Of a DNA stretch of 12,975 nt, positions 1 through 5,581 are shown piece after piece (the stretch's first letter is position 1; the number at the start of each line of letters is the position of its first letter). Origin of the DNA: Flavobacteriaceae bacterium (GTDB lineage: Bacteria; Bacteroidota; Bacteroidia; Flavobacteriales; Flavobacteriaceae); assembly GCA_029247985.1 (NCBI GenBank), contig JAQWKF010000049.1, positions 1 through 12,975 on the forward strand, in the 5' to 3' direction. The notes beneath the pieces were generated by a model that saw nothing but the letters and a program-made list of their open reading frames with translations, ran no database searches and was not told where the DNA came from. Position numbers and translations under genes: made by a program.

Positions 1-30
1 AAGGGCGGAACCGCCAAATTGTGCTTCCAT
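1..30 (-). CDS. Possible 5' end of a divergent gene cut by the left edge
   Basis: An ATG on the minus strand at 30-28 opens a frame of ten codons (MEAQFGGSAL) that stays open to the edge. The product cannot be identified from ten residues. It would be transcribed divergently from mvaA, with about 76 bp between the two start codons. The only support is the open frame and the layout. The same bases contain a small GC-rich palindrome (4-15), which is expected by chance in a Gly-Gly-Ser-Ala coding stretch. It may not be a gene at all. Confidence 0.25.
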   Translation of the reverse strand, partial: MEAQFGGSAL

Positions 31-94
31 AAACTAAGTTGCTAATAAGCTAATATAGGATTTTTATATAAAGTTACACTTTCCCCAACAGTCG

Positions 95-102
95 TATCTT
101 TG
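95..102 (+). promoter_or_regulatory. mvaA promoter, -7 element of Bacteroidota type
   Basis: TATCTTTG fits the Bacteroidota -7 consensus TAnnTTTG exactly. No good -33 TTTG is present; the best placed bases (GTTAC, 73-77) are a poor match. Only four bases separate the element from the ATG at 107, so transcription would start at or almost at the start codon. Confidence 0.5.
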
Positions 103-106
103 CCAT

Positions 107-1438
107 ATGAGCAATCAAAAAGGACAAGGTGCATTCGTTTCTGGATTTTCAAAAAAAACCAAGGCTGAAAAACTAGATTGGATTAGCCAACAGTTTAACA
201 ATCCCAGTCAGGCATTGGAAGTACTACACAACTACAACCACAACGACCAGGCATTGCAAGCGCTCCATGATGAGTTTATTGAAAACGCTTTAACCAATTT
301 TTATATGCCATTGGGAGTAGCGCCAAACTTTATCATAAACGGAAAGACACTTACTATACCTATGGCTATTGAAGAAAGTTCAGTAGTTGCAGCAGCGTCA
401 AAAGCAGCTAAATTTTGGAGTACCAAAGGGGGGTTTAACGCAGCCATAATGGGTACCGAAAAAGTTGGACACGTACATTTTATGTACCATGGGGACGCCC
501 AAAAACTTATTACGTTTTTTGAAAAATATCGGTCTTCCCTGTTGGCTTCAACAGATGAAATCACACACAACATGCGTAGTCGAGGTGGGGGAATTACAGC
601 ACTTAGCTTAGTTGATAAAAGTGATGCTATATCAGATTATTACCAGCTAGATGTGCGTTTTGAAACCCAAGATGCAATGGGAGCAAACTTCATCAATTCT
701 TGTTTAGAGCAATTGGGAACCACACTGAAAGCATTGGCGGCAAAACACCCTGATTTTTCAGAGAAAGAAAAAGTCATTGAGATAGTCATGAGCATATTGT
801 CAAACTATGTCCCCAACTGTATGGTTGAGGCAGCTGTTAGCTGTCCTGTGAATGAACTATTAGCAAGTCCCGAAGACAGTAGGCTTTTTGCCGAGAAGTT
901 TGTACAAGCCGTAAGAATAGCAGCAGTTGAACCCTTTCGAGCAGTGACCCACAACAAAGGAATCATGAATGGTATAGACGCCGTTGTTATGGCCAGTGGA
1001 AATGACTTTAGAGCAGTGGCCGCAGGTATACATGCCCATGCAGCTGCAAGTGGTCAGTACCAAAGTCTTTCTAAGGCGGAAATCAAAGATGGGATTTTTA
1101 GGTTTTCACTTAGGGTTCCGTTGGCTCTAGGCACTGTGGGCGGGTTGACAAATCTTCACCCCTTGGTGCGTTGGTGCCATGAACTCATGGGAACACCCAA
1201 TGCACAAGAACTCATGCAAATCGTTGCTGTTGCAGGTTTGGCACAGAACTTTGCAGCTGTAAAAAGCTTGGTTACTACGGGTATCCAACAAGGGCATATG
1301 AAAATGCATCTCTTAAATATCCTAAATCAGCACCAAGCAACGGAGGCAGAAAAAAAAGCGGCAATAGCACACTTTAAGGACAATCCCGTTTCTCATCATA
1401 CAGTTGCGAACTTGCTCGTAAAACTCCGCGGCGCATGA
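107..1438 (+). CDS. mvaA: Hydroxymethylglutaryl-CoA reductase, class II (degradative-type family)
   Basis: Interconverts HMG-CoA and mevalonate plus CoA with NAD(P)(H). The 443-residue protein has the class II landmarks: the catalytic-Glu region IEESSVVAAASKAAK (88-102), a DAMGAN cofactor-site motif (189-194), THNKGIMNGIDAVV with the catalytic Lys284, GNDFRA with Asp300, and GIQQGHMKMH with the catalytic His397 near the C-terminus. All four catalytic positions are present. Length is close to that of Pseudomonas mevalonii HMGR. Class II enzymes are often labelled degradative, but in this lineage and beside a GHMP kinase a role in mevalonate synthesis for isoprenoids is more likely (inference). 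The start is supported by the N-terminal FVSGFSKKTKAEK, typical of the family just after the start, and the next Met is residue 67. The gene overlaps the following GHMP kinase at ATGA (1435-1438), suggesting translational coupling. It is probably cytosolic; no signal peptide or membrane segment is seen. Confidence 0.95.
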   Translation: MSNQKGQGAFVSGFSKKTKAEKLDWISQQFNNPSQALEVLHNYNHNDQALQALHDEFIENALTNFYMPLGVAPNFIINGKTLTIPMAIEESSVVAAASKAAKFWSTKGGFNAAIMGTEKVGHVHFMYHGDAQKLITFFEKYRSSLLASTDEITHNMRSRGGGITALSLVDKSDAISDYYQLDVRFETQDAMGANFINSCLEQLGTTLKALAAKHPDFSEKEKVIEIVMSILSNYVPNCMVEAAVSCPVNELLASPEDSRLFAEKFVQAVRIAAVEPFRAVTHNKGIMNGIDAVVMASGNDFRAVAAGIHAHAAASGQYQSLSKAEIKDGIFRFSLRVPLALGTVGGLTNLHPLVRWCHELMGTPNAQELMQIVAVAGLAQNFAAVKSLVTTGIQQGHMKMHLLNILNQHQATEAEKKAAIAHFKDNPVSHHTVANLLVKLRGA

Positions 1439-2337
1439 GGTTTTATGCTAAAGGAAAAATATTACTAACTGCAGAATATGCCGTTTTGGGTGGGGCAAAA
1501 GCCCTTGCCCTTCCAACTAGATTAGGACAATCTTTAGAAGTTACAAAAACCACAACAGGCAAATTAGAATGGAAAAGCATTGATGTTAATGGAAAACTGT
1601 GGTATGAAAATAGCTTTGATAAAACCACCTTTAGCGCCCATCAACAAAACGATGCTATTGGACAGCGATTACAACAACTCTTTCAAACAATCATTGCGAA
1701 AAATCCAACGCTATTTTTAGGCGACAATGGTCTAATGTTTGTGAGTACGCTCGAATTTGAGCGCAACTGGGGACTGGGGAGTTCTTCAACCCTAGTTTCA
1801 CTATTGGCCCAGTGGTCAAAAGTGAATCCATATGTACTACTTCAAAACGCATTTGGAGGTAGTGGCTATGACATCGCTTGTGCAACGGCAGAAGGTGCTC
1901 TTTTGTATGAGCGCACAAATGGAATTCATCCAAACATAACTGCAGTTGATTTCAATCCCCCGTTCAAAGACCAACTTTTTTTTATACATCTAAACAAAAA
2001 ACAAGACAGTCAGCAGGCTGTTGCTGCGTTTGATAGCAGTATACTTACACCTGATAAAATAGAAACCGTTAATGAACTCACACTTGCCATTTTATCGAGT
2101 TTAACGTTTGATGACTTTCAAGAGCTAGTGGCTAGACACGAGAAGTTTATTGGAGATATGATGCATACGACACCCATTCAAAAAAGACTATTTGATGATT
2201 ATCCTGGAACCATCAAAAGTTTAGGTGCTTGGGGAGGTGATTTTATTGTGGCTTGTGGGGCTGCCAACACACCAGATTACTTTGCAAATAAAGGTTACAC
2301 AACTTGTTTAACATACCAAGCGTTGATAGATAGTTAG
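1435..2337 (+). CDS. GYDIA-family GHMP kinase
   Basis: A 300-residue member of the GHMP kinase superfamily (galactokinase, homoserine, mevalonate and phosphomevalonate kinases). Visible motifs are an N-terminal AKGKILLTAEYAVLGG (5-20) resembling the mevalonate-kinase opening, the ATP-binding Gly/Ser loop GLGSSS (113-118), the GYDIA signature (144-148) carrying the likely catalytic Asp146, and a C-terminal Gly-rich segment SLGAWGGDF (262-270) corresponding to motif 3. The substrate is not established from the sequence. The overlap with mvaA points to the mevalonate pathway, with mevalonate or phosphomevalonate as candidates (inference). The start ATG sits inside ATGA, overlapping the mvaA stop, and the protein begins directly with the conserved strand, which supports this start. 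Its TAG stop (2335-2337) overlaps the stop of the convergent kinase gene on the other strand, and no terminator is visible just downstream. Confidence 0.92.
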   Translation: MRFYAKGKILLTAEYAVLGGAKALALPTRLGQSLEVTKTTTGKLEWKSIDVNGKLWYENSFDKTTFSAHQQNDAIGQRLQQLFQTIIAKNPTLFLGDNGLMFVSTLEFERNWGLGSSSTLVSLLAQWSKVNPYVLLQNAFGGSGYDIACATAEGALLYERTNGIHPNITAVDFNPPFKDQLFFIHLNKKQDSQQAVAAFDSSILTPDKIETVNELTLAILSSLTFDDFQELVARHEKFIGDMMHTTPIQKRLFDDYPGTIKSLGAWGGDFIVACGAANTPDYFANKGYTTCLTYQALIDS

Positions 2338-3206
2338 TTACGCGTTTTTAGTTCAAGCGGGACCAGTAGCGTAGCCTTTGTTCCACTAGCTGCACCAGCT
2401 TCATCAAACAAGTCCTCAATACTGAAAGCCAGTTTTTGTTGATTATAATAGTTAAAAATATCAATTCTATCCCGCATAATTTGTGTAGCGTACGATTTGT
2501 GTTTGGTGTATTTTTCCTTTTGAGCAGCAGCAGCTTCGCGCCCAATGCCATTATCTGTTACACAAATACGAAGCATACTTTCTTGAATGGTTAGCCCTAT
2601 TTTTATTATACCCGAGTCCTGTTTTGGAATTATGCCATGAACAATAGCATTTTCTATAATAGGCTGTAACATCATACAGGGTAAATAAACATCATTTTGA
2701 TTGATTTTTGGGTCAACGTGTATTTCCAAATCAACTTTTTCATCTAGTCTGTGGTCTTGCAGTTTAACGTAATTTGTTATATATTTTATTTCATCTGCTA
2801 CAGTTATCTTATCCACGCTGCTCATGTCTATGGTGTCGCGAATAAGCTTAGAAAAGGAGGATATATATGAATTAAACTCTTTTTCTCCACCCAATACCAT
2901 AGCACTTTGCATGCCATTTAAAGCGTTAAAAATAAAATGCGGGTTCATTTGTGCACGATTAGCTCTTCCCTCTAAGTTGGTGACTTCAAGGTTTCGGTCG
3001 CAACGTTCTTCTAAAAGTTTACTTTCAAGCGACAAAAAAGAATAAAACATCAAGAGAGCTAGGATTATGAAAATGGATATACACCACCAAGTGAGATAAA
3101 AAGGGGTTTTGACGAAAATATCATAGTGTAATATATTGCTAGAAATGACGCCGTTTTGTTCACCACGAATAAAAAGTTCATGGTCTCCCCTACTTAAACC
3201 TACCAA
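2334..3206 (-). CDS. Kinase-core fragment of the interrupted sensor kinase, possibly still expressed
   Basis: This is the part after the stop codon that could be translated from a TTG at 3206. It holds the end of the Y_Y_Y domain (residues 1-32), a membrane helix (about 36-58), a coiled stretch, the His_kinase H-box RAQMNPHFIFNALN with the probable phospho-acceptor His90, the N-box PIIENAIVHG with Asn186, the DNGIG box (218-222) and the final GTKATL (275-280). All expected catalytic motifs of the LytS/YehU family are present, so the core has not visibly decayed. Family members normally phosphorylate a LytTR-type response regulator, but none is encoded here. No ATG or ribosome-binding signal supports the TTG start, so expression as a separate protein is doubtful. 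Confidence 0.55.
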   Translation of the reverse strand: MVGLSRGDHELFIRGEQNGVISSNILHYDIFVKTPFYLTWWCISIFIILALLMFYSFLSLESKLLEERCDRNLEVTNLEGRANRAQMNPHFIFNALNGMQSAMVLGGEKEFNSYISSFSKLIRDTIDMSSVDKITVADEIKYITNYVKLQDHRLDEKVDLEIHVDPKINQNDVYLPCMMLQPIIENAIVHGIIPKQDSGIIKIGLTIQESMLRICVTDNGIGREAAAAQKEKYTKHKSYATQIMRDRIDIFNYYNQQKLAFSIEDLFDEAGAASGTKATLLVPLELKTRN

Positions 3207-3314
3207 GTGAATTTCTGAACCTGTATTTTTCCATTGACTTAAGTGTGATTCATTGGTAACCTTATAGGAGTATTGAATACTGGGGTCTTCTTCAAGTGCT
3301 ATATAAATGTGATT

Positions 3315-3317
3315 TTA
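3315..3317 (-). other. In-frame TAA splitting the sensor kinase
   Basis: On the minus strand the codons around this site read ...LTRN-stop-NHIYIAL..., and the frame is open on both sides. The stop is a single-codon interruption, one base away from CAA, GAA or AAA. Confidence 0.8.
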
Positions 3318-3551
3318 ATTTCTAGTCAGATTTAAAACAGTATTTGTACTGTCTGCGTCAATAAAAGCATGTTCATCAGTATTGGCGTCTATATATTCTA
3401 TTAACTTTAATTTAATCTCAAAATCATCTGCGGTCTGAGCTGTTATTTTGAGGCTGTTTATGCAAATAGTAAAAAATAAGACTGTGAAAAAAAAGGACTT
3501 ATTGAAAGTTTGGCACGGTTCGTGAGTAGGTAAAGTGTAATGTCGTAACAT
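3315..3551 (-). CDS. N-terminal fragment of the interrupted sensor kinase
   Basis: A 78-codon frame encoding a signal peptide (core residues 20-35, likely cleavage after Gln39) and a short acidic linker ending VLNLTRN. It stops at the TAA shared in frame with the downstream kinase fragment. If translated alone it would yield only a short exported peptide with no known domain, so it is most simply read as the start of the broken kinase gene. The ATG at 3551 lies about 22 bp from a hairpin terminator that faces the other way. No TAnnTTTG promoter was found upstream. Confidence 0.4.
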   Translation of the reverse strand: MLRHYTLPTHEPCQTFNKSFFFTVLFFTICINSLKITAQTADDFEIKLKLIEYIDANTDEHAFIDADSTNTVLNLTRN

Positions 3552-3573
3552 TTTTATTGGTTATTGTTTTGAC

Positions 3574-3604
3574 ACCCGCACTTTTCGAAGTGCGGGTTTT
3601 TTTA
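3574..3604 (+). terminator. Intrinsic terminator on the + strand
   Basis: A perfect 10-bp stem (3574-3583 paired with 3588-3597, core CCCGCACTT) closes a TTCG tetraloop. It runs directly into seven T residues (3597-3603) on the + strand. The minus-strand side has no matching U-run, so it works rightwards only. The nearest + gene upstream is the GHMP kinase, ending 1.2 kb earlier. The hairpin may therefore end read-through or antisense transcripts that cross the sensor kinase gene, and insulate the channel gene that follows. Confidence 0.85.
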
Positions 3605-3625
3605 TTAGGGATATTAAATATAACA

Positions 3626-3653
3626 TTTGTTTACGAATTTATCTATAATTTAG
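3626..3653 (+). promoter_or_regulatory. Possible promoter of the mechanosensitive channel gene
   Basis: TTTG (3626-3629) and TAATTTAG (3646-3653) are separated by 16 bp. The second is one mismatch from TAnnTTTG and lies four bases before the ATG. The spacing is shorter than usual and the match is imperfect. Confidence 0.3.
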
Positions 3654-3657
3654 CAAA

Positions 3658-4887
3658 ATGCATTCATTTTACGATTTTCTTATCAAAAATCATTGGTCCG
3701 CAACATGGGCTTGGTGGGCTGATTTTACTGTTACGACTCTCATACTTCTTTTTGCTTCATGGATACTACGCATTATTGCACGGTATATTCTTGTTAATGT
3801 GTCGCATAGGATTTCGGGTGCTACAAAAACAACTATCGACGATGCGCTTATCGATCACAAGCTTCCAAAAAACGTTTCTCGCTTCATTCCATACTTCTTT
3901 CTTCATGCTGCGATTCCGTTCTGGAGTAACGGAAACGAAAGCGTTCGTTCATGGATTACAGCTCTTGTTGATGTCTATGCAGTACTGATTGCCATACTTA
4001 TTATTAGAAGTCTTTTAAGGGCATTTAGACAACAATTGCAAAAGCAGAAACAATTTAAAGACAAGCCTATTGACAGCTACATTCAAGTTGTCATGATTTT
4101 CTTGTGGGGTATCGGCATTCTGCTGGCGTTATCGATACTTTCAGGAAAGGAACTCGTGTATTTCTTTACTGGCTTAGGTGCCATTTCAGCAGTTATTCTA
4201 TTGGTATTCAAGGATACCATTTTGGGCTTTGTTGCCAGTATTCAGATCAGTGCTAATGACTTGGTGCGTATCGGCGATTGGATAACCATGGAGTCTTATG
4301 GGGCAGATGGTGATGTTATTGAAATCAATCTTTCTACTGTCAAAGTGCGGAATTTTGACAACACCATTACTACAGTTCCTACCTACAAACTATTGTCAAG
4401 CTCAATCAAAAACTGGCGTGGGATGAGCGAATCGGATGGTCGCCGCATCAAGCGACCCTTATTTATTAGAGCCTCATCTGTTCGGTTCTTATCTGCAAAG
4501 GAGTTGGAAAGCGTATCCCAGTTGGATCGATTTAAAAACGTTGTTGAAACCAAAAAAAATGAAATTGAAGCTCACAATAAAGCGACTAAAGCAAATACTT
4601 CAATTCCCCTAAACGGCAGGAACCTAACCAATTTGGGCTTGTTCAGATCCTACATTCAAACGTATTTATCTCAACATCCCAATATCAATCAAAAGCTCAC
4701 AGTGATGTGCCGTCAGTTGGCCCCAACACCACATGGAATACCACTAGAGATCTATGCGTTTACATCTGATAAAATATGGAAAAACCACGAGGAAATTTCG
4801 GCCGACATTTTTGACCATATTTTGGCATCAGCCTCTTTTTTTCAACTTAAGATATTTGAGTTTGAACAGCAAGCAGCTGTTTTATAG
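3658..4887 (+). CDS. ybdG: MscS-superfamily mechanosensitive channel, YbdG-like (miniconductance type)
   Basis: An inner-membrane channel that opens under membrane tension and helps cells survive osmotic change. The 409-residue protein has about four membrane segments (near 22-45, 100-120, 141-161 and 167-190). The last is the pore-lining helix, GLGAISAVILLVFKDTILG (172-190). It is followed by the MscS beta domain with DLVRIGDWITM (201-211) and then the block GADGDVIEINLSTVKVRNFD (215-234), NTITTVPTYKL and KNWRGMSESDGRRIKR (251-266). This last block is highly typical of the YbdG/MscM branch and separates it from MscS and MscK. A cytoplasmic C-terminal domain follows (267-409). Length matches E. 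coli YbdG (about 415 aa). The first ATG after the terminator was chosen as start, and the protein begins with a normal short cytoplasmic or interfacial segment. An imperfect hairpin over the stop codon (AACAGC/GCTGTT, 4865-4881) with a short T-run might end transcription, but this is weak. Convergent with the tRNA-Asp/trxA unit. Confidence 0.92.
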   Translation: MHSFYDFLIKNHWSATWAWWADFTVTTLILLFASWILRIIARYILVNVSHRISGATKTTIDDALIDHKLPKNVSRFIPYFFLHAAIPFWSNGNESVRSWITALVDVYAVLIAILIIRSLLRAFRQQLQKQKQFKDKPIDSYIQVVMIFLWGIGILLALSILSGKELVYFFTGLGAISAVILLVFKDTILGFVASIQISANDLVRIGDWITMESYGADGDVIEINLSTVKVRNFDNTITTVPTYKLLSSSIKNWRGMSESDGRRIKRPLFIRASSVRFLSAKELESVSQLDRFKNVVETKKNEIEAHNKATKANTSIPLNGRNLTNLGLFRSYIQTYLSQHPNINQKLTVMCRQLAPTPHGIPLEIYAFTSDKIWKNHEEISADIFDHILASASFFQLKIFEFEQQAAVL

Positions 4888-4903
4888 ATTTAATAAGACT
4901 ACT

Positions 4904-4938
4904 TAAAAAACAAAAAAGCCCTCCAATACAGGAAAGCT
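4904..4938 (-). terminator. Intrinsic terminator of the tRNA-Asp/trxA side
   Basis: Read on the minus strand, AGCTTTCC (4938-4931) pairs with GGAGGGCT (4924-4917) over 8 bp including two G-U pairs, with a 6-nt loop. It is followed by TTTTT-G-TTTTTT. The U-run is only on the minus side, so it ends leftward transcription from tRNA-Asp, and from trxA if read-through occurs. Confidence 0.7.
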
Positions 4939-5024
4939 TCTCATGGGTTCTCCTACGAACCTCTTGCAAACAATTGCTTGCAAGCAACACAACGCGTTTA
5001 AAATGTAAAGCTTTAAAAGCTTTG

Positions 5025-5098
5025 CGGTCTGGACGGGACTCGAACCCGCGACCCCATGCGTGACAGGCATGTATTCTAACCAGCTGAACTACCAGACC
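5025..5098 (-). tRNA. tRNA-Asp (anticodon GTC)
   Basis: The minus strand folds as a full cloverleaf. The 7-bp acceptor stem GGTCTGG/CCAGACC pairs perfectly, the anticodon stem CATGC/GCATG encloses loop CTGTCAC with anticodon GTC (5064-5062), and the T-arm contains GCGGGTTCGAGTCCCGT. The discriminator base is G, and the CCA end is not encoded (GCAAA follows instead), so it must be added by CCA-adding enzyme. It has a promoter of its own just upstream and a terminator about 85 bp downstream. Nearly all of it matches standard bacterial tRNA-Asp. Confidence 0.97.
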
Positions 5099-5116
5099 CT
5101 TTGCGTTAGGTGCGTG

Positions 5117-5146
5117 CAAATATACACGCATTTTCGGATACACAAA
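5117..5146 (-). promoter_or_regulatory. tRNA-Asp promoter, Bacteroidota consensus
   Basis: On the minus strand TTTG (5146-5143) and TATATTTG (5124-5117) are separated by 18 bp. The second is a perfect TAnnTTTG. Transcription would start about 15 nt before the mature 5' end of the tRNA. It lies between trxA and the tRNA, so the tRNA does not depend on trxA read-through. Confidence 0.7.
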
Positions 5147-5163
5147 AGCAAAAAGAATATTGA

Positions 5164-5481
5164 CTACAACTGTTGTTCAATTGCAGTGGCATAAACAGCC
5201 TTTGGCGAAACACCAACCTTGCGGTCAACAAGCTCACCATTTTTAAACAATAGTACTGTTGGAATGTTTCGTACTCCAAATTTGGCAGCAAACTCTTGGT
5301 TGTTGTCAACGTCTACTTTTCCTACAACGGCTTTTCCTTCGTATTCATTACTAAGCTCATCAATAATGGGGCCTACCATCCGGCATGGACCACACCACTC
5401 TGCCCAAAAATCAACCAATACAGGTTGACTAGATTTTAAAACAACCTCTTCAAAAGTTGCGTCTGTAATTTCAAGTGCCAT
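5164..5481 (-). CDS. trxA: Thioredoxin
   Basis: A small cytosolic dithiol-disulfide oxidoreductase that reduces protein disulfides and is recycled by thioredoxin reductase. The 105-residue single-domain protein has the standard fold markers: VLVDFWAEWCGPCRM with active-site Cys30 and Cys33, the buried Asp24, the conserved cis-Pro74 in RNIPTVLLFKNGE, and a Gly-rich late strand (KVGVSPKA). Length is normal for a bacterial TrxA (about 105-110). The start ATG (5481) places the N-terminal helix normally, and a consensus promoter sits about 20 bp upstream. It follows dnaE in the same direction with a 100-bp gap, so it may be both co-transcribed and driven from its own promoter. Confidence 0.96.
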   Translation of the reverse strand: MALEITDATFEEVVLKSSQPVLVDFWAEWCGPCRMVGPIIDELSNEYEGKAVVGKVDVDNNQEFAAKFGVRNIPTVLLFKNGELVDRKVGVSPKAVYATAIEQQL

Positions 5482-5503
5482 AACATATATATTTTTGGAT
5501 ATT

Positions 5504-5533
5504 CAAATGTACATTGTTTTTTTACAAATCAAT
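5504..5533 (-). promoter_or_regulatory. trxA promoter, Bacteroidota consensus
   Basis: On the minus strand ATTG (5533-5530) and TACATTTG (5511-5504, a perfect TAnnTTTG) are separated by 18 bp. The expected start is about 20 nt before the trxA ATG. It lies in the 100-bp gap after the dnaE stop, in which no terminator was seen. Confidence 0.6.
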
Positions 5534-5581
5534 ACAATAATGCATCAGTAGTCGCTATTGAGATATTTAAATTATCAATAG

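Larger units (their letters stand above)
2334..3551 (-). pseudogene. LytS/YehU-type sensor histidine kinase interrupted by an in-frame stop
   Basis: One reading frame runs from an ATG at 3551 to a TAA at 2336-2334 (405 codons), broken only by a TAA at 3317-3315 (codon 79). Both sides read as parts of one protein. The 5' part has a signal peptide (hydrophobic core about residues 20-35, cleavage likely after TAQ, 37-39) and a linker ending VLNLTRN. Immediately after the stop comes NHIYIALEEDPSIQYSYKV, a typical start of a Y_Y_Y domain, so the stop replaces the residue in a characteristic N-x-N-H-I-Y-I strand. A CAA-to-TAA or GAA-to-TAA change would explain it. A membrane helix and an intact His_kinase/HATPase core follow. 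There is no frameshift. Many relatives carry a beta-propeller between signal peptide and Y_Y_Y domain; here that region is only about 40 residues. No response regulator gene is adjacent. A sequencing error or recoding cannot be excluded. Confidence 0.75.

Noticed and set aside
4..15. GC-rich palindrome at the left edge as a terminator
   Set aside because: The stem is only 5 bp and no T-run follows on either strand.
3557..3988. + strand frame of 143 codons with hydrophobic stretches
   Set aside because: It starts inside the terminator hairpin region and overlaps the start of the mechanosensitive channel in another frame. The channel frame is supported by strong family motifs and this one is not.
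4963..4984. CTTGCAA/TTGCAAG inverted repeat between the channel gene and the tRNA
   Set aside because: The stem is 7 bp, has an 8-base loop and no U-run on either side. A better terminator lies at 4904-4938.
5001..5023. AAAGCTTT-type inverted repeat just after the tRNA as its terminator
   Set aside because: It is AT-rich, short and lacks a clear U-run, so it would be weak. It may be part of the tRNA 3' trailer only.
4847..5143. Minus-strand frame of 98 codons containing GRGFESRP
   Set aside because: This is the familiar false translation of a tRNA. It covers the whole tRNA-Asp gene.
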